Source of the DNA: Capra hircus
Taxonomy: Eukaryota; Chordata; Mammalia; Artiodactyla; Bovidae
Assembly: GCF_001704415.2 (NCBI RefSeq)
Contig: NC_030826.1
Span: forward strand, 31,925,324-31,989,323
DNA: 64,000 bases
Direction: 5' to 3'
Position 1 is the stretch's first letter. Each line of letters opens with the position of its first letter. A program made the translations under genes and the position numbers. The notes beneath the pieces are model-generated. The model saw only the letters and a program-made list of their open reading frames with translations. It did no database searches and was not told the origin of the DNA. Below are positions 11,717-22,977 of the stretch, in pieces.

Positions 11717-11937
11717 TGCATGCTAAGTCACATCAGTCATGTCCGATTCTTTGCGACCCCATGGACTGTAGGCCACCAGGCTCCTCTGTCCAAGCAATTC
11801 TCCAGGTAAGAATACTGGAGTGGGTTGCTATGACCTTCTCCAGGGGATCTTCCAACCCAGAGATCAAATCCCCATTTCTCTGTCTCCTGCATTGGCAGGC
11901 AAGTTCTTTACCACTAGCACCACCCGGGAAGCCCAAT
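11717..11937 (-). repeat. Bov-tA SINE, reverse strand
   Basis: tgctaagtcacatcagtcat, ccccatggactgtaggccac and cctgcattggcaggcaagtt, ending at the reversed head (cacccgggaagccc). The BOV-A2 copy inserted at its 3' edge. Confidence 0.94.
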
Positions 11938-13064
11938 GCTTCAATTAAAAAAAAAGGGGGAAGAGAAAAAAGATGGTCAGGACTCCAGTTCTTGGCCTCC
12001 TTACACAGTCAGTTGATTCCATGCCTCATTTTGGTACCTGGCGGTCCTGCCTGCCTCCATGTGACAAGTTAATTGATAATGCATTCAGCCAACCCAGGGA
12101 AACGGTGTCCTTGGGGGGAGTAGCGGGGGAAGGGAGGTATATTAACTTCCCAAATGTGCTAATGGGGCAGCAGAGAGGGCTCTCTTGTTCTGCTCTTTAG
12201 GAGTGTTTGCTCACAGGCTTAGTGCTGTGTGTTCCCAGCCCTGGACTTGGAAGTGGATTCATTTGGGAAAGTAGCATCTTAAAGGTCTTTATTTGGTTTT
12301 GTCAGTGAATGGAGGGCAGTGCTGAGCGTTGCAGGGAGAGGCAGTCATTGTTCACGACCCCGGCCTCCAGGCTGGCCTGCCAGGGAGCCTCGCACACCAC
12401 CTGGGCTAATCTGTCTGGACCCAAAGCTAGCTTAGAATCTGGGGTCATGTTCACCTTATCTCCATTTCTGCTTTTTACATAGACACTGAATCCTAAACCC
12501 TCTTGTGTTTATTTCATTTCTGGGCTGAGCACCTTCATTGTGTCCTGACTTCCATCCTGAAAAATGGATTGGAAGCCACAGTTTCTGTGGGTGAACTCAG
12601 AACCCATAAGCGTCCCGCCCTCGATCCATCTTGCTTAAAAAACTGAAGGTCTTTCCTCATCTCTAACCTGCTTTCCTTTTTTTTCCTTCCTTCAATGTGT
12701 TTTCCAATCAGCTGTCCCGTTGTTTTTGCCCCCACACCCGCTTCCCATTCAGATCTACAGAATTGCATTTATTCTGTGTCCACCTTCTTGAACACGTACT
12801 TCAGGTGGTTTTTGAAGGATACTTAAAGGGCCACAAACATGTGAAATGTGAGAGTAAGAAAGGAGAATCCATAGTGGGGGCCACAAAGTGGACGTGACCT
12901 TCAGCTTCATGGCAGCCTTCACAGACAGGCCTCAGTTACACAAGTCATTCAGACAAGCTGTTTGCTCAACAGAAAGCGTGACTGTTCTTGGTACTAAGAT
13001 GGAAAGGTGGTTGGTATCAAGAGGATGCTGTGGGGTAAAAACCACTGGTGTGGATAGTACTCTT
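11938..13064. other. No gene or recognised repeat
   Basis: An A/G-rich start (11946-11972) is followed by about 1.1 kb of unassigned DNA. No frame shows a domain. Confidence 0.55.
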
Positions 13065-13800
13065 TGTTTATATTTATTTTATTGAAGTATAGTTGATTTA
13101 CAATGCTGTGTTAATTTCTGCTGTACAGAAAAGTATATATATATACATTCTTTTTTGTTTTCCTTTCCATTATGGCTTATCACAGGATATTGAATATAGT
13201 TCCCTATGCTATATAGTCAGAACTTGTTTATCCATTCTATATGTAATAGTTTACATCTGCTAACCCCAGCCTCCCACTCCATCCCCCCCCTCCTCCCTAG
13301 CAACCACAGGTTTGTTCTCTATGTCTGTGAGTCTATTTCCGTTTCATAGATAAGGTCATTTCTGTCATATTTCAGATTCCACATATAATTGATATCATAT
13401 GGCATTTGGCTTTCTCTGAATTACTTCACTTAGTATGATAATCTCTGGGTCCATCCATGTTGCTGCAAATGGCATTATTTCATTCTTTTTTATGGCTGAG
13501 TAGTATTCCGTTGTATGGATGTATGTATGTACATGTATGAAACTGAAAGTGCTATTCACTCACTCATGTCTGACTCTTTATAACCCCGTAGACTGTAGCC
13601 TTCCAGGCTCCACTGTGTGTGGAATTCTCCAGGCAAGAATACTGGAGTGGGTAGCCATTCCCTTCTCCAGGAGATCTTTCTGACGCAGGGATTGAACTCT
13701 GGTCTCCTGCGTTGCGGGCGGATTCTGTACCATCTGAGCCACCAGGGAAATCCATGTGTGTATACACACACGCACACATGCATACCACATCTTCGTTTGG
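13065..13800 (-). repeat. Artiodactyl L1 3' end, reverse strand, interrupted by Bov-tA
   Basis: tattgaagtatagttgattt through ggctgagtagtattccgttg, up to 13540; after the SINE it continues with gtgtgtatacacacacgc and accacatcttcgtttgg. Confidence 0.92.
13541..13752 (-). repeat. Bov-tA SINE nested in L1, reverse strand
   Basis: gaaactgaaagtgctattca, agactgtagccttccaggct, cctggagtggg-like tactggagtgggtagccatt and reversed head gagccaccagggaaatcc. Confidence 0.94.
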
Positions 13801-15548
13801 ATAACATTCTTACGAAAAGCACATGGCTAATCCAGGCTTTTGGTAAAGGATAATTTTCTAAAGGCAAAAGGTAAAATCATGATTCATCCACTTACAATGT
13901 TAAGGATTATATTTCCTTAATGACCATGTTAAGGATTTTATTTTACTTACTATTAATGAGAGAACTTGGCAGCTGTTACCATTGGTCCAAAGAAGTCAAA
14001 AGAACCTAAGTTTCCTTGGAATAAAGGAACGTTGAGATGACTTTACAAGCGGGCAAAATTGACTTTTCCCATGTAGTGGGTAGTGGAGAGGGAAACCCAC
14101 AGAAGTTCTACCAGAAAGCACTTATTTGCATGCCTGTGGTCAAGAATCATATTGCCTTGCCGTGTTGTTACCTACAATTTACACAGAGTTGCAAAATATC
14201 TCAAAAGCAATAAGAAAGCTATCTCCAGATAATGTGTTCAGTTTTCCATTGGAGACACCCAGTAATCTTTTCTGCTTATTCCAATGTTCTTTACACCTTC
14301 TTGTATCAAGCTTCAGTAGCCTCACGGAGTTTATCATCAGCTAACAGCCCGGATCTGTCCCCTCCACTCCTGATATACCTTCAAGTTGCTCACTCCCATG
14401 TTTGATGTGGCTTCTCATTGTCTGAGATCAAATCCAAGTCCTTTCTAGCAACTGTTTGTTTATTTGTGCACCCTTCATTCATCTAAGAGCCATTGAAATT
14501 GGCCACAGTGCAAATAAGGCAGAGTCCACGCTTCAACCCCCTGGAAGTGGATAATAGCAGATGGAGAAAGGGTATGCTAACGTGTGTGTGAGTGTGCACG
14601 CACGTGTGTATATTTGCAGGGAGGCTGTTGGCAGGATAGGATCATAAGAAGGGAGCAAGAATTGCTAACCCAGCCTAGGGTGGGAATGAGTGCTGTAGGA
14701 ACGTATGAGAAGGAGGGGGACGCTGCTGCCCATGGCTGGGGTGAAGGGGAAGAATGGAGGAATGGGACAAGCATGTCCTTTTGGAAAGGTAGGGAGATTC
14801 CCGGCCAGGAAACTTGAACATCTTGTTCAACATCATGAGAAGCTGTGAAGTTTTCTGGGTTTGGCTTCTGGAAAAGATGTTGGGGAAGCAGTAGGGGGAG
14901 GGCTCGGCAGAGTGGAAAGGGGGCCACTCCAGCCACTTCCCAATCATTGTAGTCTTATTGCTCACCATTCCTCAAACAAACAAACTTCAGTCCAAGCCCA
15001 GTGTCTCAACCACTGCCTTATGTTCCTACGCTTGGGAATCTTTTCTTCTTGACAGCTTTGTTCCCCTTGGCCTTGGCACCAGCTCAAGGAAGCTGCAGAC
15101 GTCCCGAAGGACATGACTTTTGGATGCTTGTTTTACACGTTTCAATGCAGTATCTATTGGGGAACTTCCTGGATGTGGAATTTCTCTCCAAATACACAGT
15201 GAGCCCCCGGAGGGCAAGAAACGTCTCCGTGAATGATACCTTCACGCCGTGTCACTGGTTCCTTAACTGTCCACGCGCCATCCCACCCACGTTCCTAGTC
15301 CTTCCCTGATTCTTTAACCACCCATGAGAGATCCTGCCCACATTCCTAGTCTTTCCTCTTGCGACCAGAGGAGAGACATCTGGGGTGTCTCACCCCACCA
15401 TCTCTTAGAGAATGCAAACGAATTTTAATAATTAAAGCAAAATGATAAGTAAAATGACAATGAATAGAAATCAGCTCATTAGAGTCATTTTTCCCCCCTG
15501 TTAACCTCTGCAACCACTTATTCTTTGAATAGAGAAGGCTTTTTGTTA
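13801..15548. other. No gene or recognised repeat
   Basis: Includes an alternating purine-pyrimidine microsatellite (14582-14611, gtgtgtgtgagtgtgcacgc). The AT-rich 15421-15500 segment (ttttaataattaaagc) could be conserved. No coding frame recognised. Confidence 0.5.
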
Positions 15549-15668
15549 CTGCTGTTGTTCAGCCGCTAAGTCGTGTACGATTCTTTGCGACCCCATGGCC
15601 TGCAGCACGCCACACTCCCCCGTCCTTCACCATCTCCCAGAGTTTGCTCAGATTCATATCCATTGGTG
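15549..15668 (-). repeat. BovB terminal fragment, reverse strand
   Basis: tgctgttgttcagccgctaa, ccccatggcctgcagcacgc and ctcccagagtttgctcagat are the reversed BovB terminus; about 120 bases only. Confidence 0.9.
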
Positions 15669-17393
15669 GTTTATTACCGGTCTCCCCCAAAACTCTGCGA
15701 CATCCAAAGTCCAAAAGTGAGAAGAGCTCATGGCTGGCATCTGTCCCTCAGGTGAAATAAGGGACTTGTTCTTTGTTATAGCTTCGCATGCAAAGTCAAG
15801 ACCTTCTTTATGTGGATGGCCTCCTGATGGAATAGTGTCACTTAATGTAATGGGTGTGATGGTACCTAAATGTTGCTCTAGGATTAATTACTTTGGGCAT
15901 GCAGATCCTGATATGGTCACCATTTTCAAACCTTCCCCAAATGATAATTTATCATCCCAGGTTGCCCCCAATTCTCTTTACATATTTGCCCTGTGACCCC
16001 CAGTCGTTAGCTTTAAGCACCGCAAGTTAATTTCCTCTCATTCATTCCTGTGTTCATTCAGCAGATTATTTTCCAGTGCTTCCTATCCCAGGTTTTTTGC
16101 CATTTTTCTTGTATTTCTTTTGAAGATGTACCGTCTTACGAGGTACCATCCAAAGAAATACAAAACAAAACAGGGCAGGCCATAAGATTGAACCAAACAT
16201 CTTGTTCTTAGAAATCATCATTAGGCTTAAAAGTAGTTACAGGGTTAGTTTTTCACTGGGGCTAATGCAGGGTAAAAGGCTAATCTCACTTGTAATTCTT
16301 AGCAGCCCTCTCACTAACCATTTGGTTATTTGATCCCCCTGGTGCTTGCAGTTTTGTTCCCTTGTGGGAGTTGGGGGGGAGGGGGAGGGAATGCTTTGTG
16401 TCAAGAACAGAAGCAAGGCTGGAAGTTTTAAGACTCACCATCTACCAAAAGGTTCTCACAGAATATGAACCGTCATGAGGGAATGTGCTCAAATAATCCA
16501 GAACACTTAAGCAAAACTTCAAGCCTCCAAGACTTTCCATTTCTCCTATCCTTGGACAAAATATACAGGCAAGTTGGACTCTGCTTAGCAATCTGTTACA
16601 GGTGTATTGAAGTTTTATTAAAAATGGTGACTGTGACAATAAGTGGATGAGACTCTGAGGAGGTTACACTTACCTTTCTCCTCCTGAAAATCGGCTCTTA
16701 GAAGCCTCCATCCTTTCCAAACAGAGAGTCTCCATAAGCGTAGGAGAGGGTGGACTTTGATGGGTGTCTTTAGAGTTTCCGTCAGCCTTGCGTGTCACTT
16801 CCTGTCTCAAGACACCTTCCGATCAGCTTCAAGCACTAGGTCAGACCCACTGGGAAGAAACAAGTGCTGCTGCTGATAGGTGTGTGAGATAAGAAACTGC
16901 CGGGTCTTCTTTGTCTGTGCGTCTGTCTCCAGCTTAATACACTCCCAGGGATGTTCTCTATGGGCAGAAAGCACCTCTTTTCTTCTCTAAAATGTTCTTA
17001 GCTATTTAGAGCCTGTGATAAGGGGGGTTTATTTGTTCTCATTTCCCATCCGTTGAGCTTTACTCAAACTTGTGTCTGGAGTTTTTATTGACCTAATTTA
17101 CTTTATACTGTTTTCAGCTGATAACCATAAAATGGGGTTCTGTTTGTCAAGTGGAAGGGGAGCGGGGAGCAGGATGGAGCCGTCGTCTTGGACTTAAGAG
17201 TTGACTGGGGTTTCTCTCATCCCCAACTCCCGCTGGCCCCACAGTCAGGGGGCAGGAAGGTAACGGATTATGTCAAGTCTTCACTCTGTGGATCTGGTTT
17301 CAGCAGTTGGGTTGTTTCTTTTCATCAGCCTCAGATGGCTCCTGCCCCTAAACGGACTGTTTTACTTCCTGTAAACCTCATTCTCTGCCATGG
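15669..17393. other. Repeat-free 1.7-kb block
   Basis: No retroposon or coding frame recognised. 16860-17150 contains several GATA/TATC motifs (gtgagataagaaac, tgtgataagg, agctgataacc) and forkhead-like tttattg, so it is a modest enhancer candidate. Confidence 0.45.
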
Positions 17394-17546
17394 AAAGAAA
17401 GAGGGAGAAAGAGAGAGGTGAGGAAGGAGAGCAAGAAAGGAAGAAAGGAAAAGAGGGAGGGGAAGAAGGAGAAAAGAGAGAGAAGGAATGAGAGAGAGAG
17501 AGGGAGAGAGAAGGGAGGGAGGGAGGAAAGAGAGAGAGAAAGAACC
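17394..17546 (+). repeat. GA-rich purine tract (about 150 bases)
   Basis: Almost unbroken A/G sequence (gaaaga, gagaga, ggaggga units) on the + strand with very few pyrimidines. Open frames through it encode only low-complexity Arg/Glu/Lys or, on the other strand, Ser/Leu/Phe, so they are not genes. Confidence 0.95.
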
Positions 17547-17969
17547 CTCCAAGGCTGGAAGTGTTCATATGAAAGGCTGCCTCATTTGCTGCTCCTTTTT
17601 GGCTTGGATCATCACATCCGTTCAGTAATGTCAGTGCAAGAGGGGGAGCTTGGTTTTTCTTGGTTGCCAAGGTCCTACCAGGGGACTAAGAAAGAAGGTC
17701 CACACACAGGATCCCTCCTGGCACAAATGAGAATTTCAGGAAATGGAGACTGTTTCAAATACTTGTTTTACAAGAGACTTTGAATGTGAGAACCACTGTG
17801 GAATTTCTTTTTCCTTAGCAGTATTTCCCTAGAAATCTCCCTAGTACCTAGAGCCATAAGTCAAAGGAGATAAAGTGGGGACATGTGTGGGGGTCATCCC
17901 ACCTTACCCTTAGGTAGGGTTTCGCTGTGTTAGGAGCTTGTTCACATATGAACTACGACTGAGTCTTAT

Positions 17970-18080
17970 TCTTTTTTTTTTTTTTTTTAAAGTATCTCCA
18001 TTTTACAAATGAGGAGAGACAGCTCAGAGATATTAGACAAGTTGCCTGAGGACCCACAGCCTGACCTTGAGCTCTATTTT
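17970..18080 (-). repeat. T-run followed by MIR-like SINE core, reverse strand
   Basis: T-run at 17972-17988; then ccattttacaaatgaggaga followed by caagttgcctgaggaccca, the conserved MIR core in reverse. Confidence 0.65.
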
Positions 18081-18413
18081 CCTTTCTGTTTTCTCAGGCA
18101 CCGGGTTGCCTAGTTTGGGGGAGCCCTTGGCAGTAACCTCCATCTGAATTACATTCTTGGGGTTGACCTGTATCCTCAAGGTGCCTAAAGTACCCTTTGT
18201 ACCTATTCAATCATTAAATATTTGTATAGATTCTCCTGTACCGACTTGTGCCAACCTACAACTGGCTGGGGAAGGAGGTGGCATGAGGGTGTGGTGGGAG
18301 AGATGGAGATTGTTTAAGGGTCCCCTTACAGAATTTTAGAGCCAACAACCCTTTTAAACCAGTCCATTCACTTTTTAAAAGATTTTTAGATGTAGACCAT
18401 TTTAAGTCTTGAC
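18081..18413. other. No gene or recognised repeat
   Basis: Short unassigned stretch between a MIR-like fragment and a tRNA-Glu SINE. Confidence 0.5.
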
Positions 18414-18570
18414 TTTTTTTTTTTTTTTTTTACAGCAGTGCTTCTGATTTATGTTTGAGGTTTTTGGCCACAACGCATGTGGGATCTTGGCTCCTTGACC
18501 AGGGATCAAACCTACACTCCCTGCACTGGAAGATGGACTCTTAACCACTGGACCGCCAGGAAAATTCCCA
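18414..18570 (-). repeat. Artiodactyl tRNA-Glu SINE (CHR type), reverse strand
   Basis: T-run (18414-18431), ttggccacaacgcatgtggg, ttgaccagggatcaaac and reversed head ctggaccgccaggaaaattc. Confidence 0.9.
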
Positions 18571-18614
18571 TTAACTTTTTTTATTAGTGTCAAAATCAAC
18601 TTTTCTTTTATGGC

Positions 18615-19045
18615 TAAACTTTTTATTTTGTATTGGAATATAGGCAGTCAACAATGTTGAGGTAGTTTCAGACAGCAGAGACTCAGCCATACATATACAT
18701 GTATCCAGTGTCCCCCAAACTCCCCTCCCATCCAGGCTTCCAGGTAACACTGAGCAGAGTTCCCTGTGCTACACAGTAGGTCGTTGCTGGTTATCCATTT
18801 TAAATGTAGCAGCAGGTACATGTCCATCCCAAACTCCCCAGCTACCCGTTCTCCCTGTCCTTCCTCCTGGCCACTGTAAGTTTGTTCTCTAAGTCTGTGA
18901 GTCTGTTTCTGTTTTGGAAATAAGTTCGTTTGTATCACGTCTTTTTACGATGCAATACCACTCAGCTGTCAGAAAGAATGAAATCACGCCATTTGCAGCA
19001 TCATGGATGGACCTAGAGGTTGTCTTTCTGAGTTAAGTAAGTCAC
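18615..19045 (-). repeat. L1 3' end with 5' inversion
   Basis: 18615-18940 is L1 3' sequence on the - strand (tattggaatataggcagtca ... ctctaagtctgtgagtctg). From about 18949 to 19045 the sequence switches to L1 sense orientation (aataccactcagctgtcag, catggatggacctagagg). The left flank CCCATTAACTTTT (18567-18579) and right flank CCCATTAGTTTTT (19045-19057) could be its target duplication. Confidence 0.85.
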
Positions 19046-19057
19046 CCATTAGTTTTT

Positions 19058-20954
19058 CTACACTGAGCCCGAAGCTTTGAGTGTCAGGTCTTGTCAGCGG
19101 CTGCGCAGGAACCAGAGCCGGGGCTTCAGGCGTCCAGCACCCTGTAGACTTCACTATGTTGGGAAGCCCCCTCCCCTTATCCAGGGTGCGGGTGGGGAGG
19201 GGGCAGGGGGGTGGCGCTTCCCTGGGTGGGGAAGTGATTTCCATGCACTCTGTGTTGACTGGCGGTGCTAAGTGGTTCAGTCTTGAGTGAGGGTCTGTTT
19301 ACTAACATTTGTACCTGGTTGCCAAGAGCACAGGGGTGGGGTGGGATGGGGGGGGAGCCTTTCTTGGGGTGAAGCCTGAGCTGGGAGAGGATTTCAGGAG
19401 CCTGTGAAACATACCAGCCAGTGCAGCCGCCTGAGGGCTAGCCCTTTGTTTCTGGGGAGTCACCCAGGCAGAGCCGCGCTCCCAGCACCCTGGGGAGAAG
19501 AAGCAGATTCCAGAGGGGAAGCCCACACGGATCAGAGGTGAGGGCCGGTCGGGTCTACACAGAGAAGAATCTGTCCAGGGAGGGACAGCCTTCCCACAGC
19601 TGGCTGTGCTGCCGAGGTCTCCTCTCCCTCTGGGTCCTGAGCTCTGCCCCCACCCCCCTGCCCACGGACAGGCTGATTTTACTTTCTAAAGACTGCGCTT
19701 CCCAGAAAACTTTTTTTTCCTCCCTTTCTATTGATCAAAAACAATTTTTTTTTCCAGGAAACGGGGGGCACAGATTACTCTGATTTCACATGGTTTGTGC
19801 CCGCACACAGTGAGGCCTAATAAACACGAGCAGTGCCCCAGAGCGCCCAGACACAAAAGGCTATTAGCTTTTAATTGAAACCCTCCCTCTGTCCCCCAAC
19901 TCCCCCAGTCCCTTCCAGGAACAGGAACTCAGGCCTTTGTGAAGCAGGGTCTATAGTGGAGGATTCTGCCAAAATGAAAGGAATCTTGGGTTGACCCAGA
20001 GCTGCGAGATGCTCTTTTGAGCACCACCCCCTTATGGCACTCAAAGGCTTTTCATTTTCTGAGCAGTATTGAAATTCTCATACAATGGAGGCCAAATCCT
20101 TGCGGTGGGGGTTGAGGGGTGGGAGGGGCGAAAGGGGCGAGGGCTGGCAGAGGAGGGGGTCTGGGGGAGTCCATCCTTTGTTATGTCTCTTCTTTCCTAC
20201 CCATTACCTTTTTTAAAAAAAAGTAAGTAAAAAGACCCAGTAAACTTTATAATGAATAACGACATCACTTCCGGGAGCCCAACCGCTCCAGGGACCAGAG
20301 AAACTAGGAGAACAACAGACTATTTATAATCTCATTTTAAATTATTTTAAACACTCCCGAAGGAGTTCTTTGATATGCAAACATCTCGCCCAAACGGAGA
20401 TAATTATTTATGGAGATGTGTGGCCCTTTGAAAGGGAGCTCTCGAATCCTTGGGCTCAGAGACTTCCTACAAAGGAAGAGGGTTCCAGATAAGAAGGGGC
20501 CGAGCTGATCCCCACCTTCCTCCCAGCCCTCCTGCCTTCTCCCTCCTCCCCAGGGAAGAAAACTGCTTTAAAGATGAAACTTCCCAGGGTTACCACTTAC
20601 AGCTCGAGTTGCAAGTCTCAGGAGCAACCATGTCTCCTCGTCCACAGTCGAGGTTGCAGGCAGAGTTCCCTTCTCATCTCTGCAGCTCTCATCTTCTGGA
20701 AGCGAACAGAAGCCACAAGCCTAGACCTTTGTCTTTGTGCCCCGTCCACCTGAAGTCCACTGTAACTTACAAACACACAAGGGAGAAGGACGCTGCCCTG
20801 GGGACAGATTGGGGTACTCACCCGGGATGGAGGTTCAGGGCTGGTAGACAGGCCTTCGGGAAAGAGGACCCCAGTTGCCCACACTTGTCACAGCAGAAAC
20901 CCCTCTGATTAGGATGGCAATGACCCTGGAGACTGCTCTTTTTCTTCCCCCTGG
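19058..20954. other. Repeat-free block with strong enhancer-like character
   Basis: No retroposon. 19800-19900 has CTATTAGCTTTTAATTGAAA; 20215-20455 has a consensus MEF2 site CTATTTATAA, an octamer-like ATGCAAAC, the A/T palindrome TTTAAATTATTTTAAA, GATAATTATTTATGG and the palindromic CCCTTTGAAAGGG. The frames through it show no domain. Confidence 0.5.
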
Positions 20955-21272
20955 TTTTTCATTTTTGAAAATCTTTATTTATTTTTTTGCTTACCTTTGG
21001 TTCTGCTGGGTCTCCATTGCTGCGTGGACTTTCTCGAGGTGTGGCTCGAGAGCACAGGGGCTGCGCTCTAGTTGCGGTGCAGGGGCTTCTCACTGCGGTG
21101 GCTTCTCTTGTGGAGCACGGGCTTTGCAGGGCGCATGGGCTTCAGTAGTTGTGGCTCACAGGCTCAGCTGCTCCGTTGCACAGGGAGTCCTAGTTTCCAG
21201 ACCAGGGATTGAACCCACGTCCCCTACACCAGCAGGTGGATTCCTAATCACTGGACAAACAAGGAAGCTCCT
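20955..21272 (-). repeat. Long artiodactyl tRNA-Glu SINE (CHR type), reverse strand
   Basis: T-rich tail (tctttatttatttttttgc), tgctgggtctccattgctgc, ctctagttgcggtgcagggg, ttccagaccagggattgaac and reversed head. It accounts for the 142-residue frame across it. Confidence 0.92.
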
Positions 21273-22084
21273 CTCCCCAGTTTTTCTTTTGAAAATGATT
21301 TAACTCCAGAGCACCCAGTGCCTGCTGAAGCCTGGGGACACGTCCCCTTGCCTCCCTCCCACAACCTGTCAGCATCTGTCACCTCCTGGACTGTCAGCAG
21401 CTTTGCACTTTTCCTCCAGGCAGCATCCCTTCCCCCCCCACGCCCCCAGCAGCCCTTTCTGCCCTTTTCAAGTTGGCCACTTGAGTGCTTCCCTGGCCTC
21501 AGTGATGGGAAGTTGAGGCACTCAGCTAACCTCAGCCTAACTCCCTCCCCTGCAGAACAGGCAGAGCAGTGGGCCTCTGAGCCCAGGAGGAAAGGCTAAG
21601 GTGGGGGCCTGGGCAGCCGAGCAGTCAGATCCCAAGAACCCAAGGGCATCCTTTCGTAAAAGAAGGCTTGTTGTTTTTTGTTTGTTTTCTGAGTTTATTT
21701 TTTGTCATACATTTGCAAGGCAGGAAGTTGGAGATTTAGTCCCTTATGCTGCTTACAGGTTAAGATGTTCTACCTGTGTTCACAGGTCAAGATGTCAGGG
21801 ACAAACCCCAGGAGGAAAGGGTTTTCTTTCTTCCTGAGTGGTTGGGGAGGAAGGAGGCAGCATAGAGAATGCAAAGGTGCCGTGACCCCAGCATCCCAGG
21901 AGGAGCCCTCGGCCCGGAGTCGCAGGGGAAGGTGAGGGTACGGAAAGACTCGCGTGGGCATGGCACACCAGCGCTGGTGGCCCAGGCTGAGGACACGAGG
22001 GTGCGTGACCCCGTCCTTCCCAAGGAGGAAGCCACTGCCACAGACAGGAAGAGGACAGACAGGATCTCAACCTTCTTCTTTTTC
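21273..22084. other. No gene or recognised repeat
   Basis: GC-richer, C-rich DNA with open frames on both strands that match nothing recognisable; chance frames are the simplest reading. Confidence 0.5.
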
Positions 22085-22450
22085 TTCTTTTTTAAAGCAG
22101 TTTTAGGTACATTGCAAAATCAAGCAGAAAGGGCAGAGTTCTGGAAACCAAGCATGGGCATTCATACTGGGGTTCTAGAACATTCCCATGTGCTTCCTGC
22201 TCCCCCTCAAGCACAGCCTCCCCTACCATCGAGACCCCCCGTCAGAGCAGTCCGCTGGTCACGACGAGCTCATACTGACACATCAGGCATCATCACGCCA
22301 AGTCCACGGTTCACGGCAGGCTCCACCCTTGGTGAGCTGTGTTCTGTGGACTTGACGGTGTGACGTGTTGCCATGTGTCCGTCACGATGGTATCGTTCAG
22401 GGTGTTTTCACCCCTCTGTGCTCTGTTCAGCGTCCCACTCCCTGCATCCC
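22085..22450 (-). repeat. Old L1-like 3' fragment
   Basis: aaagcagttttaggtacatt, cacatcaggcatcatcac and tccgtcacgatggtatcg follow the same order as the copy at 1528-1782, so both are the same family. Confidence 0.6.
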
Positions 22451-22489
22451 TGGGATCCCAGGGCTTTTGAGTTTTGCAGCTGATACTTG

Positions 22490-22542
22490 CAATTTAACAG
22501 CTATGTTTTTTTTTTTTTTTTCAATTTAACAGCTATGTTTTT
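22490..22542 (-). mobile_element. T-run-only insertion flanked by 21-base duplications
   Basis: CAATTTAACAGCTATG plus five T occurs at 22490-22510 and again at 22522-22542; 11 extra T (22511-22521) lie between. The right copy is followed by AAAATGG, so the presumed empty site reads TTTTT/AAAATGG. Confidence 0.75.
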
Positions 22543-22758
22543 AAAATGGCACTTTATTTGTTTAACCCTTCTAAGGGGGGGGGATATCCCTTCTTCCCAC
22601 ACCGATTTGGGACTGTGAGAGGAGGTTTGACTATTTACTATCTGTTTGCAGGGAGGAGAGATGTAACCTTCCTAGAGATGCTGATTATTCTGTTTGTAAA
22701 GGTTTCTCCTGGCCGCACGGTGAGCTTTTGAGCTCTCAGAGGCTGGATGTGGGCTTTG

Positions 22759-22963
22759 AAAGTGAAAGTGTTAGTCACTCAGTCGTTTCTGACTCTTCAG
22801 TGACCCTATGGACTGTAGCTTGCCAGGTTCCTCTGTCCATGAATTCTCGAGGCAAGAATACTGGAGTGGGTAGCCATTTCCTTCTCCCAGGGATCTTCCC
22901 AATTCAGGGATCGAACCCACATCCTCCACAATGCAGGCGGATTCTTTGCCATTTGAGCCACCA
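22759..22963 (-). repeat. Bov-tA SINE, reverse strand, with perfect target-site duplication
   Basis: gaaagtgttagtcactcag tail, gactgtagcttgccaggttc body, reversed head ttgagccaccag. Perfect 14-base duplication GGATGTGGGCTTTG at 22745-22758 and 22964-22977. Confidence 0.96.
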
Positions 22964-22977
22964 GGATGTGGGCTTTG

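Noticed and set aside
17362..17670. Ser/Leu/Phe-rich antisense frame
   Set aside because: Pure low-complexity translation of the GA tract.
20875..21303. 142-codon frame with a hydrophobic start
   Set aside because: It is the reversed tRNA-Glu SINE; similar peptides appear at the SINE at 55619-55961.
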